64,000 nt of DNA from CBDCRK01 sp965220955 (GTDB taxonomy: Bacteria > Desulfobacterota > Binatia > Bin18 > CBDCRK01): the NCBI GenBank assembly GCA_965220955.1, contig CBDCRK010000032.1, positions 124,001 through 188,000 on the forward strand, in the 5' to 3' direction. A model generated the notes under the pieces. It did not search any database. It saw only the letters and a program-made list of their open reading frames with translations, and had not been told where the DNA came from. Made by a program: the position numbers and the translations under genes. Of this stretch, positions 31,032 to 39,769 are shown piece by piece (the stretch's first letter is position 1; each line of letters opens with the position of its first letter).

Positions 31032-32051
31032 ATGAAAGCAGCAAGGCTACATGCTTATAACGAACCGCTAAAGCTTGACCGTGTTGATGAACCTGGCCTG
31101 CAAGGGCACCAAGATGTCATTGTTCGTATTGGCGGGGCTGGATTGTGTCGCACTGACCTGCACATTATTGAGGGCATTTGGCAAGAGAAAATCGACGTCC
31201 AGCTGCCTTATACACTGGGACACGAGAACGCCGGTTGGGTCGAGGCGGTAGGCGACGCAGTAAAGAGCATACGTGTGGGTGACGCCGTCATTGTCCACCC
31301 ACTGATGAGCTGCGGTGTTTGCGCTGCCTGCAGGAGAGGCGAGGACATGTACTGTGAGAACGGGAGCTTTCCCGGCCTGAACCTGAATGGCGGCTTTGCT
31401 AACTATCTGCGCACCTCCGAGCGGTCGATTATCAAGCTGGCCGAAGGAGTGGAGCCGATCGACGTTGCACCCCATGCTGACGCGGGCATCACGGCTTACC
31501 GGGCGGCCAAGAAGGCGGCCAAGCTGCTTTCCCCAGGTTCGTGGGCTGTAGTGGTCGGGCTTGGCGGGCTTGGACACATTGCACTGCAATCGCTGCACAA
31601 CCTCTGCGCAGCCAACACCATTGTAGTGGACCCCTCACCAACCGCGCAGGAACTGGCGCGGGAACTCGGCGCTGAGCATGTGGTAGGCGAAAACGCGGTC
31701 GAGGAGGTGAAAGCACTAACCAAGAGCGGCGCGCATGTGGTGCTGGACTTTGTTGGTGAACAAGGCGTCGAGAAGCAGGGTGTCCAGATGCTCCGTCAGG
31801 GTGGAACCCATATTGTGATTGGCTATGGAGGCAGAATCGAGGTACCAGCCATTGACATGATCTTCTCTGAACTGTCCGTTGTTGGTAGTCTGGTCGGCAA
31901 TTACACCGAGCTCTGTGAGCTGATGTCATTGCATGCCCAGGGCAAGGTCAAACTGCACACCCAGCGCTATACCCTTGATAATGTCAACACCGCCATCGAC
32001 GATCTGCACCACGGCAGGATCAAGGGGCGTGGCGTTATTGTTCCAACCTAG
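31032..32051 (+). CDS. Zinc-containing NAD(P)-dependent alcohol dehydrogenase
   Basis: Medium-chain dehydrogenase, 339 residues. Catalytic zinc ligands: Cys in GLCRTDLH, His in TLGHENAGWVEAVG; structural zinc Cys in MSCGVCAACRRGEDMYCEN. Nucleotide domain: VVVGLGGLGHIALQ. Starts 12 bases after the GMC gene. Likely NAD-linked and cytoplasmic, giving a second alcohol-oxidising step that conserves reducing power. Similar enzymes occur with butane and propane oxidation genes, but substrate range cannot be read from the sequence. Confidence 0.92.
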   Translation: MKAARLHAYNEPLKLDRVDEPGLQGHQDVIVRIGGAGLCRTDLHIIEGIWQEKIDVQLPYTLGHENAGWVEAVGDAVKSIRVGDAVIVHPLMSCGVCAACRRGEDMYCENGSFPGLNLNGGFANYLRTSERSIIKLAEGVEPIDVAPHADAGITAYRAAKKAAKLLSPGSWAVVVGLGGLGHIALQSLHNLCAANTIVVDPSPTAQELARELGAEHVVGENAVEEVKALTKSGAHVVLDFVGEQGVEKQGVQMLRQGGTHIVIGYGGRIEVPAIDMIFSELSVVGSLVGNYTELCELMSLHAQGKVKLHTQRYTLDNVNTAIDDLHHGRIKGRGVIVPT

Positions 32052-32098
32052 ATCAGCGCAGCCCTCGATTCCCTCTCCCCACAGGAGCTTATTTTCTC

Positions 32099-32314
32099 TC
32101 AGCAGAGCGCGATATGGCGGATAAACGCGCTGACTACTTTACTGCTGGTACCCAGATTGTATGGGATGTTGATGTACTAAGGCATAGCTTTGTGCGGGTA
32201 TATCGCGCTACTGATCCTGAACATCCGACCATTTATGGCCGTGGTGAGATAGCCGAGGCTGAACCAGCCGTGCCAGGGTGGTCTATGCGGGTTGATGATC
32301 TTTTTCCTTCATAG
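32099..32314 (+). pseudogene. Uma2-family (DUF820) nuclease C-terminal remnant
   Basis: The frame reads ERDMADKRADYFTAGTQIVW, then DVDVLRHSFVRVYRA and PGWSMRVDDLF. This matches the C-terminal third of Uma2/DUF820 restriction-endonuclease-like proteins (KxxDYxxAGTxxVWxVD). The N-terminal part is absent. ATG 32114 could start a 66-residue peptide, but activity is not expected. Confidence 0.65.
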
Positions 32315-32331
32315 CGACTGCGCCTCTCGCC

Positions 32332-33429
32332 TTATACGGCATGCCACATTTTGAATTCCACCATGAAATCACGCAGTGCCTGCACGCCCTCCACAGGCAT
32401 GGCGTTGTAGATGGATGCGCGAATACCTCCTACCGATCGATGTCCTTTCAACTCACAAAGCCCGCTGGCCTGTGCTTGCTCCAGAAATCTCTGCTCGAGC
32501 GCTTCGTTAGGTAACCGCCACGTTATGTTCATTACTGAACGGCTATCCACACGGCTGTGTCCCTGATAGAAGCCCTCGCTCTGATCAAGCACTTGGTAGA
32601 GGAGCTGGGCTTTCTGTTGATTGATTGTTGCCATCCTGTCTAGGCCTCCGATCTCTTGCAGAAGCCAACGAGTCATCAGCATAACCATGTAGATGGCAAA
32701 CACCGGAGGAGTGTTATAGAGGGATTTACTCTTAGCATGCAGACGGTAGTCAAGCATGGAGTGCAAGTTGTCGGGAACACGTTCCAGTAAGTCATCACGA
32801 ATAATGACAACAGTTACTCCTGCAGATCCGACATTCTTCTGAGCCCCAGCGTAGATAAGCGCGTAGCGCTCCACCTGAATAGGACGGGAGAGAAAATCAG
32901 AAGAAGCGTCACAAATAAGAGGCACATTGCCAACCTCAGGTTCCGTTTGAAATTGAACACCCTGAATTGTTTCGTTAGAAGTGAAATGGATATAGGCAGC
33001 GTTCGGATCAAAATTTAGTTCTGTCGGCTGGGGTATGCGCACATAGCCCTCAGCTTTGCCGTCCCAGGCAATGCGCACGGGCCCTTCTCTCTGAGCCTCC
33101 TTGACCGCGCCCTGGCCCCAAGAGCCGGTTAGAATATAGTCCGCTGATTTGCCGGTGCCAGACAGGAAATTCATGGGCACCATTGAGAACTGCAGCCTCG
33201 CACCTCCCTGTAAGAACAAAACCTTATAATGATCAGGCAGCTGCAAAAGCTGGCGCAGGTTGGCCTCAGCAGCCTGTAAAATATCCTCAACCCATCTGGA
33301 CCGATGGCTGACCTCTAAAACCGACATTCCCGCATCGGGCAGAGCTAGTAGATAGCGCTGAGCCTCTTCCAGTATGGCAAGCGGCAAAGTAGCCGGACCC
33401 GAGGAAAAATTATACACACGCCTTTCCAT
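32332..33429 (-). CDS. serC: Phosphoserine aminotransferase
   Basis: PLP enzyme interconverting 3-phosphohydroxypyruvate and phosphoserine in serine synthesis (also used in pyridoxal phosphate synthesis). The 365-residue protein begins RVYNFSSGPATLPLAIL; LFLQGGARLQFSMVPMN, ADYILTGSWGQGAVKEA and the PLP lysine in YAGAQKNVGSAGVT are visible, as is the HRSVGGIRASIYNAMP phosphate-binding tail. Stands alone; serA and serB are not adjacent, though the upstream HAD phosphatase gene might be a distant functional partner. Candidate operator repeats lie upstream. Confidence 0.95.
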   Translation of the reverse strand: MERRVYNFSSGPATLPLAILEEAQRYLLALPDAGMSVLEVSHRSRWVEDILQAAEANLRQLLQLPDHYKVLFLQGGARLQFSMVPMNFLSGTGKSADYILTGSWGQGAVKEAQREGPVRIAWDGKAEGYVRIPQPTELNFDPNAAYIHFTSNETIQGVQFQTEPEVGNVPLICDASSDFLSRPIQVERYALIYAGAQKNVGSAGVTVVIIRDDLLERVPDNLHSMLDYRLHAKSKSLYNTPPVFAIYMVMLMTRWLLQEIGGLDRMATINQQKAQLLYQVLDQSEGFYQGHSRVDSRSVMNITWRLPNEALEQRFLEQAQASGLCELKGHRSVGGIRASIYNAMPVEGVQALRDFMVEFKMWHAV

Positions 33430-33456
33430 TTTACTCTCTCTTCTTCACTTGCCTCT

Positions 33457-33480
33457 GTCACTTTTTTAGTGACATGTCAC
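33457..33480. promoter_or_regulatory. Inverted repeats upstream of serC
   Basis: GTCACT-TTTTT-AGTGAC followed directly by the perfect 12-bp palindrome GTGACATGTCAC, about 28-50 bases upstream of the serC start. Three GTGAC/GTCAC half-sites suggest a dimeric regulator; none can be named. Confidence 0.45.
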
Positions 33481-33522
33481 CTCTTCTGACGACACCGTTA
33501 GGACGCCTGAAAATTCCAGCAA

Positions 33523-34326
33523 TTACTGCTTAGGGCCCCAGCTGGCAAAATCGCCGCAGAATTGGGCAAGAGAAAGCACAGAGATACCTGCATCCATTGC
33601 CTTCCTCTGGTCGTCCGGAGTATTGTAGCCCCACTCAGCCAGGTAGAGTCCCACTTCTTTTAAATCATCCTCATTCTCGACATTCTGCAACGTTTTCAGC
33701 CGGTCCTCGACAAACCAGAAGTTGGCATAGGGAATGTTGCACTGTTTACTCACCTGCCGGAGTACTTCCCCCTTGGGCTTGTTCTGTTCTTTTCCCAACA
33801 CCTGGTCCGGAGGTAGAAACACCCCGTTTTGCTTCAGCAACTCCACGGCAAACCGACCCTCTTTGGTGGTGATGACAAAGAGCAGTATCCCGCTGTGTAG
33901 CACCTGATTCAGCCGATCTCTAACTCCTGGATAAAACTCTTGGCTCCGCAGCCAATCCATCCGGTCAGACTTTATCCACCTATCACGCACCCTATCGAGA
34001 CGAGAGCTGAGATCGGCTTCCTTAAGTCCGTGCTTCTCGAGCATCTGGTAACGCAATTTATCATGGAAGCCGAGAAATATCTCCTCCTCCCTCACCCCCT
34101 CCACCAGCAGGCGAAGCAGCACAACAAATTCCCACCCGATTTCAATCACCGGGCGAAGACGATTAAAACGATCGTCTAATTCGGCAGGACCAGGGGGAGG
34201 AACGCTAGGTTCGGGAGAATGACCATTCCAGATTTGACAGTAGACTGACCAAGCAGAGCGAAAACACTCTGCAACCGTATTACAAATAACTCCATCAAAA
34301 TCCAACGCTAAAAGCCTTGGTTGCAT
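33523..34326 (-). CDS. HAD-superfamily hydrolase
   Basis: Haloacid dehalogenase-type phosphatase, 267 residues from the ATG at 34326 (an in-frame GTG at 34338 with GAGGAAGC upstream is the alternative). Motif I is LALDFDGVICNTVAEC; motif II lies in LLFVITTKEGRFAVELL; motif III is around NKPKGEVL; motif IV is NFWFVEDRLKTLQ. The long cap (residues about 25-125) suggests a small-molecule phosphatase. Same strand as serC and 93 bases upstream of it. Substrate unknown. Confidence 0.85.
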   Translation of the reverse strand: MQPRLLALDFDGVICNTVAECFRSAWSVYCQIWNGHSPEPSVPPPGPAELDDRFNRLRPVIEIGWEFVVLLRLLVEGVREEEIFLGFHDKLRYQMLEKHGLKEADLSSRLDRVRDRWIKSDRMDWLRSQEFYPGVRDRLNQVLHSGILLFVITTKEGRFAVELLKQNGVFLPPDQVLGKEQNKPKGEVLRQVSKQCNIPYANFWFVEDRLKTLQNVENEDDLKEVGLYLAEWGYNTPDDQRKAMDAGISVLSLAQFCGDFASWGPKQ

Positions 34327-34460
34327 CGCTTTCCCCACGCTTCCTCTTTATTTTGCACCCTCGCCGCGCTCACCACCAGCCAGCAAGACAGGAAAGGTCT
34401 TTTCCTTTTTACAACACTTGTCACTCCTACATTAACTTTCCTCTTTCCATATCATCTTTA

Positions 34461-35396
34461 CTAGTTGTCGATGGATCGTTGGATTCGGTCCAGGATTTCC
34501 ATGGTCGGCAGACAGGCCATGAGACTGGTTAACGGTTTGCGGCCTTCGGCAATGGCACGGAAAAACTCTCGGTCCTGGAGATCGGTGGCACTGCCTATGC
34601 CGCCGCCTTCTATCTCATGACCCTCGTGGTCTACCAACCTTCCTTGTTCATACCGTAACGTCGTCTCTTCTCCAATAAAACGCTGGGTAACCTCTATCTC
34701 TCCATGGTTATTGAAAGAGAGGACTAGGCTGATCAAACATCCCTGCTTTGACCTCATCCCGATTGTAAGGTCCATAGGAGTGCCAAGTTTTGGATGGTCA
34801 GGACCGGCCTGGCCCCAGGCCTCAATATCGGGCTCGTCGAAGAGCCAGTAAATGAAATCCACCAAATGGCAGGCATGATGCCAGAGTAAATTGTCGGTCC
34901 AGGTTCGGGGTCTGCCAAATCGATTGATGTTCTCACGGCGAAAAAAGTAGGTCTGCGACACAATATGGTGTAGGTGGAGTGTGCCTTCCTGAACGTGTCG
35001 GTATACCTCTTGCAGTGCTGGCAAGTAACGCATAGTGTGACACACCATACCGACCAGGCCGGTTTTTTGTTCCAGTGCCGCCACCTGCTGGGACTCCTCA
35101 AGCGTCAGCCCCATGGGGATCTCAACCAGCACATGTTTACCCATGTTTAAGGCTAGCTCGGCCTGGGCCGCATGGAGCTGGTTGGGAGTACCCAGCACCA
35201 CGGCTTCAACTCCGGGCTGTTTGAGACAAGTCTCCAGGTCCAGCGAGTAGTGTGGAATACCCCACTGCTGTGCAAAGGCTACCGCGTCTGCCTCAATGCC
35301 ACCAGCAAGTGTGACAACTTCTACCTTGTCTATTTTACGCAGAGCCTCCATGTGGGTGTTCCCCTGTGCTCCTTCCCCTGCAAGGCAAATCTTCAT
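34461..35396 (-). CDS. Gfo/Idh/MocA-family oxidoreductase
   Basis: NAD(P)-dependent dehydrogenase family acting on sugars, inositol or related compounds. The ATG at 35396, with GAGGAAGC upstream, gives 311 residues; the longer frame from 35420 is less likely. It begins KICLAGEGAQGNTHMEALRK, followed by the family signature VEAVVLGTPNQLHAAQAELA and KHVLVEIPMGLTLEES, then the C-terminal alpha/beta domain. The usual EKP motif is EIP here, so the normal catalytic Lys is missing, as in some divergent members. No pathway context. Confidence 0.85.
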   Translation of the reverse strand: MKICLAGEGAQGNTHMEALRKIDKVEVVTLAGGIEADAVAFAQQWGIPHYSLDLETCLKQPGVEAVVLGTPNQLHAAQAELALNMGKHVLVEIPMGLTLEESQQVAALEQKTGLVGMVCHTMRYLPALQEVYRHVQEGTLHLHHIVSQTYFFRRENINRFGRPRTWTDNLLWHHACHLVDFIYWLFDEPDIEAWGQAGPDHPKLGTPMDLTIGMRSKQGCLISLVLSFNNHGEIEVTQRFIGEETTLRYEQGRLVDHEGHEIEGGGIGSATDLQDREFFRAIAEGRKPLTSLMACLPTMEILDRIQRSIDN

Positions 35397-35659
35397 AAGG
35401 CTTCCTCCGTGATAGGACAAGGAGCTAAATCAGCCGTTAGCTGCAACTCACTTCCCTCTTCATCACGCACCGAGTGTACCAGACCTGTGTGTGGGAGAAA
35501 CTACTCTTTACTCCTTTGGCATTGGCGGGGAAATCTCGGCAAATGAAGGATATAATCTAAATGGATATCTCATTACCACCCCTTGACCAGCAAAGGCTGT
35601 ATAATATCATTCAGGGCAAACTCATTAGGGTACCTGTTTCCTATATAAAGGAGATCACC

Positions 35660-36703
35660 ATGAAATTTTCCCTTTTCCACTTGCCCTCCTTTTTCCCGCA
35701 ATTTCATGCCAGTGAAGAGCAGTTTTATCAGGACATGCTGATCGAGACCGACCGGGCTGAGGCCTGCGGCTTTCACTCGGTCTGGTTCGCCGAGCACCAC
35801 TTCTACAACTATGGCGGCCATATTCCCTCTATAGCGCTGCTTGCAACAGCGGTAGCACAGCGCACCAAGAAGATACGCCTCGGCTCCGGTATTGTGCTCC
35901 TGCCACTCCAGGATCCTATCCGTGTTGCCGAGGAGTACGCAATGCTTGACTGCCTCTCAGGCGGACGGCTGGAGTTTGGCATTGGCCGTGGCTTCCAGAA
36001 GGCCGAGTATGACGCCTTTGAACGCAATATGGGGGACAGCCGCGTGCTGTTTGAAGAAGCGCATGACATTATCCTCAAGGCCTGGACCGAGGAACGCTTC
36101 TCATATGAGGGTAAGTTCCGCCAGATACGCAACCTGCGGGTGATCCCTAAGCCTGTGCAGAAGCTGCCACCGATCTATGTAGCCTGCATCTTCACTCCCG
36201 AGTCGTTTCAATGGACCGGCCGGATGGGGTATAATCTTATGGTTGTGCCCTATGCCTCGCCAAAACCTGAGGAACTGGCCGACAAGATTCAGGTCTTCCG
36301 GGATACTCGCAAAGCACACGGCTACAAAACTGACCCCGAGGTTCTGGCTGTCTACCATTTCTACTGTGGCGAGACTGCGGTCAAGGCCAAGGAAGAACCT
36401 CGCGAGGCACTGCTGCGCTATCTGGACTCCGTCCTTGAGTCCAATCAGGAAGAGGCATACTCTGATCAGTATAAAGCCTACACAGGATTGCAAAAGGGCT
36501 TCAAAATGATGGACTACGATAGTTACATGTATCCACATAGGGTCATCTTTGGCGATCCAGACCAGTGCATTGAGCGCATCAAACAGATCCAAACCACCGG
36601 CGTAACGAACATAAGCCTGCTGGCCAATTTTGGTGGTCTTGATCACACCAAGATTCTAGCTTCTCTCGACCGCTTTGCCAAACAGGTGATGTCGCGATTT
36701 TAG
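35660..36703 (+). CDS. LLM-class flavin-dependent oxidoreductase
   Basis: Luciferase-like monooxygenase of 347 residues; ATG 35660 follows AAAGGAGATCACC, and the frame from 35561 is spacer. It has KFSLFHLPSFFPQFH, EACGFHSVWFAEHHFYNYG, KKIRLGSGIVLLPLQDPIR, LDCLSGGRLEFGIGRGF and IFTPESFQWTG. The WFAEHHF/GRGF pattern is typical of the alkanal monooxygenase (LuxA-like) and long-chain alkane branch. It is followed by a paralogue at 36865. Likely FMNH2-dependent; substrate not known. Confidence 0.86.
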   Translation: MKFSLFHLPSFFPQFHASEEQFYQDMLIETDRAEACGFHSVWFAEHHFYNYGGHIPSIALLATAVAQRTKKIRLGSGIVLLPLQDPIRVAEEYAMLDCLSGGRLEFGIGRGFQKAEYDAFERNMGDSRVLFEEAHDIILKAWTEERFSYEGKFRQIRNLRVIPKPVQKLPPIYVACIFTPESFQWTGRMGYNLMVVPYASPKPEELADKIQVFRDTRKAHGYKTDPEVLAVYHFYCGETAVKAKEEPREALLRYLDSVLESNQEEAYSDQYKAYTGLQKGFKMMDYDSYMYPHRVIFGDPDQCIERIKQIQTTGVTNISLLANFGGLDHTKILASLDRFAKQVMSRF

Positions 36704-36754
36704 CTTAATAGGGAAGATCGGGAGATCTCGGGTAAACCGGATACAGAAGAGCGC

Positions 36755-36853
36755 ATGGCTAAGCGGCATCTGGAACTTGGAGTTTTTGCCCCAACTAGAG
36801 GCAACCACGGTGACAACCTGGAGGAAAACCCAAGAAAAGCCTATGAGGAGTGA
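36755..36853 (+). pseudogene. LLM-family N-terminal remnant
   Basis: ATG 36755 starts AKRHLELGVFAPTRGNHGDN and stops after 32 codons (PRKAYEE). The LxLGVFxPT opening is characteristic of luciferase-like proteins. It lies between two full LLM genes and is probably the leftover of a third. Confidence 0.4.
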
Positions 36854-36864
36854 GAGGGAGAAGT

Positions 36865-37917
36865 ATGAAATTTGGCTATTTTACCCTGACCGATAACCCG
36901 CCCGCCTATGGTGAGGCCCGGCGTGATCCCAACCAGTTCCTGCGCGAGGTCTTGGAAGAGTGCCGGGTTGCCGAGGAACTGGGCTATCATTCGGCCTGGG
37001 TGCCAGAACATCACTTTGGCCTGTTCGGCTGCTTGCCTGCGCCAGCTGTCTTTCTGGCCCATTTGGCTGCATATACCAGGCGGATCCAGCTGGCGCCAGC
37101 CACGGTGTTGTTGCCATGCAATCACCCGTTGCGGGTGGCTGAGGAGTTTGCGCTCCTTGATCTGCTAAGCAATGGCCGGGTGTTGTTCTCGGCGGGCCGG
37201 GGCTACGATAAGCGCGAATACGATTCTTTCTCTGTGCCTTTTAGCGAGAGCCGTGACCGTTTTGCTGAAGGACTTGATCTTCTGCGCATTGCTTGGACAA
37301 AAGAGGAATTTACTTACGCGGGACAATTCTATTCGATCCCCGAGCCGGTCACGTGTCTCCCACGACCGGTGCAAAAGCCCTATCCGCCGATTTACGTTGC
37401 CTGTTTCAGCCGGCCGACCCTCGAAATGACGGCCGAACAGGGATTTCATATACTGTTTGCCCCCTTTGCTGCAGCCATGATGTTTGGCAGCCTAGACACA
37501 GCGGTACAGACCTACCACGAGCTGGCTATGAGCCACGGGCACACCGACGCGCGGGCCAAGTGCTCATACTTTGTCAACGTGGTAGACACCAAGGCTGACG
37601 AGTTACGCACCAAGGAGAGGCTGCTACGGTACCTGAGCTCGGTGCTACCCGCCTTTCCCGCGGACCGGGCCACAGCGCCGCCTCATATTGCCTACTTCGC
37701 CGATATTGTTGAGCGCTTGCAAAGTATGAAGGCCGAAGACTTCGGTGAGCGCAGCATTGTGACCGGCGACCCTGAGACATGTATGGCTACACTCAAAAAA
37801 TGCCAAGCGGCTGGTATTGAGGAGGTTATCCTGTATTTCAATTTCGGCCACTTCAGCCATAGAGATACGCTGAAGTCCATGGAGCGGTTTGCCCGCGAGG
37901 TGATGCCGCATTTCTAA
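36865..37917 (+). CDS. LLM-class flavin-dependent oxidoreductase
   Basis: A 350-residue luciferase-like protein starting KFGYFTLTDNPPAYGEAR behind GAGAGGGAGAAGT. It shows LGYHSAWVPEHHFGLFG, RRIQLAPATVLLPCNHPLR, LDLLSNGRVLFSAGRGYDKR and PIYVACFSRPT. It shares architecture with the gene before it (same EHHF and GRG positions), so the pair arose by duplication. Likely uses FMNH2 and O2; substrate unknown. Confidence 0.86.
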   Translation: MKFGYFTLTDNPPAYGEARRDPNQFLREVLEECRVAEELGYHSAWVPEHHFGLFGCLPAPAVFLAHLAAYTRRIQLAPATVLLPCNHPLRVAEEFALLDLLSNGRVLFSAGRGYDKREYDSFSVPFSESRDRFAEGLDLLRIAWTKEEFTYAGQFYSIPEPVTCLPRPVQKPYPPIYVACFSRPTLEMTAEQGFHILFAPFAAAMMFGSLDTAVQTYHELAMSHGHTDARAKCSYFVNVVDTKADELRTKERLLRYLSSVLPAFPADRATAPPHIAYFADIVERLQSMKAEDFGERSIVTGDPETCMATLKKCQAAGIEEVILYFNFGHFSHRDTLKSMERFAREVMPHF

Positions 37918-37972
37918 TCAGACAAATACGACCTGCTAAGTCGGAGCCAGCAAATTCTTCAACTCTCGCTTT

Positions 37973-39655
37973 TTATTCGAACCTCGCGTGTAAGACTCGA
38001 TACGGCACGCCAAACTCATTAAAACGCCGCATCCATCTTTTCTGATTCTGCTGCAGCCGATCACCGGGCCCCTTTATTTCCACTAATTCATATCCCTGCT
38101 TTTGCCCAAATACGACTAAATCGGGAAAGCCCGTTTTGTTGGCCCCTAGATCATAACTTAGCCGGTCAAAAATCTTCACAAGATGCTCGCGCGGAATCCG
38201 CTCAAGGGCAAGCTGTATTAATTCTTTGTTCAACACTGGCCAATACACTAAATAATTGCTGATGCCATATTTCTGGTAGAAAGTCGCTAACATTATTTCT
38301 GGCCACCCGCCGTGTTCCTGAATAAATACCAGTCGTTCTTCAATGGACTGCTTTCGCTGTAAACGAAACTCTGGAGAAAACAGTCCCTTGGGTCCTCTTT
38401 GATACAAATTGAAAAAAGCTCCACAAACAGGCATAAATATAATGTCCCAGAAGGCCAGGCTGAATAATCCCACCATTAGATGATTTTCCACATAAAAGGC
38501 CCGATAACCTTGAGCTTGAAAATAAGCAACGGCTTGCACTTCTATTGGTTGATTAGAGCTTGGGGATAATACCCCCTCTTCGGTGGGAACATTCACGGCT
38601 GCTATTTCTTGTATAGGCAGCCCCTGCTTCTTTCTGAGCCGAGCAGTGAAACTTACAGCAAATTCCCTTTCTTCTTCGCTACGGGGAGCCTCGAGTATTT
38701 CTTGACAAAGGGCTAGAGCGAGTTTTGTGCTACCTAGTTTTACCAGTACCCTAGTACGGCGCTCTCGGGCCGGAGGTAAATCGCACTGCTCATATAATAT
38801 CAAGGCCAGTTCCAAAGCGTTTAGGCGTTCCAGCTGGCGGGCCAGAGTATTGGCTACTTGGTTATGCAACCGTTTAAAGTAGGGATTATTAGGAGGCTGC
38901 GGCAAGATACGAAAATAATCCAGCAGCATCTCAACATCAGCACTAACTAGCACATTGTCAAGTCCATCACGCGCCAGTATTATCTGCAGCGTTTTTTCCA
39001 ACAATTCACGACTCTGAAAATAACGGTCCTCTTGGTGGATTTCATAATCTTCATAACGAATAAGCCCCAGGTCCAGCAGAACAAACTCGGTGAGGTCCTG
39101 TTGCAGATTGCCAAAGAAACAAAGACGATAAATGAGCAGTTCTGCCAGTCTCAACGGCTCGACCAGAAAAAACCACTGAGCAATACGGGATCGGATCGCT
39201 TGCTCCTGGCTGCAGCCTAAAAAATGATTGATGAGTTCTGACTTTTTTAGGCTGTAAAACCCGGCCGGCGCCTTGGGTTCCAGACTGATTAATTCGTCGC
39301 GAACTAGTAGTCCCAATAATATTTCTAGCTCGATTTGTGGATTGATGGCAGCAAAGTCAGCTTTTGCCAAGGATTGGGCCGACTCGGAAAGGGAGACAAT
39401 TTCCTTATAATTGAGTTTATTGCTACGAAAATAACGCCCTTTGCGAGAAATCAGACGAACGTAGAGCCGCTGGGCATCTAGGGAAAGCGCGTGAAAATCA
39501 ATATAAAAAGACTTTTCAGCCTCAGTAAGTAAATCCTGATATTGGTTATATACAAAGCCAATAAGCTTGCAGTAGTTATCCAGGTAGTAATCTTGAGGGA
39601 GTTCAGGTGGACCGGCCTCTTGGTGGCCTCCACTCTTTCGCGGAGTTTGTTCCAT
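37973..39655 (-). CDS. VRR-NUC domain nuclease, FAN1-like
   Basis: A 560-residue protein (ATG 39655; the frame extends to a TTG at 39682). The C-terminal VRR-NUC domain ends GFPDLVVFGQKQGYELVEIK GPGDRLQQNQKRWMRRF, with PDLVV..VEIKGPGD carrying the PD-(D/E)XK-type active-site residues; about 70 residues. The long N-terminal part has SAP-like and helical repeat character similar to FAN1, the 5' flap/interstrand-crosslink nuclease. Bacterial FAN1 homologues are known but patchy. AT-richer than its neighbours by eye and in a single-gene unit, so acquisition by transfer is possible. Role in crosslink repair is inferred from family. Confidence 0.82.
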   Translation of the reverse strand: MEQTPRKSGGHQEAGPPELPQDYYLDNYCKLIGFVYNQYQDLLTEAEKSFYIDFHALSLDAQRLYVRLISRKGRYFRSNKLNYKEIVSLSESAQSLAKADFAAINPQIELEILLGLLVRDELISLEPKAPAGFYSLKKSELINHFLGCSQEQAIRSRIAQWFFLVEPLRLAELLIYRLCFFGNLQQDLTEFVLLDLGLIRYEDYEIHQEDRYFQSRELLEKTLQIILARDGLDNVLVSADVEMLLDYFRILPQPPNNPYFKRLHNQVANTLARQLERLNALELALILYEQCDLPPARERRTRVLVKLGSTKLALALCQEILEAPRSEEEREFAVSFTARLRKKQGLPIQEIAAVNVPTEEGVLSPSSNQPIEVQAVAYFQAQGYRAFYVENHLMVGLFSLAFWDIIFMPVCGAFFNLYQRGPKGLFSPEFRLQRKQSIEERLVFIQEHGGWPEIMLATFYQKYGISNYLVYWPVLNKELIQLALERIPREHLVKIFDRLSYDLGANKTGFPDLVVFGQKQGYELVEIKGPGDRLQQNQKRWMRRFNEFGVPYRVLHARFE

Positions 39656-39769
39656 ATACCCTAGCTGGGTGGTGAGCGTCAAGGAAGATTTACTGTGCTG
39701 GAAAGAAAGTCAACTCTGCTGGAGTGGCTAGGGCTTCAACTTCTCTATCCTACGCCTGACCTAATACCC

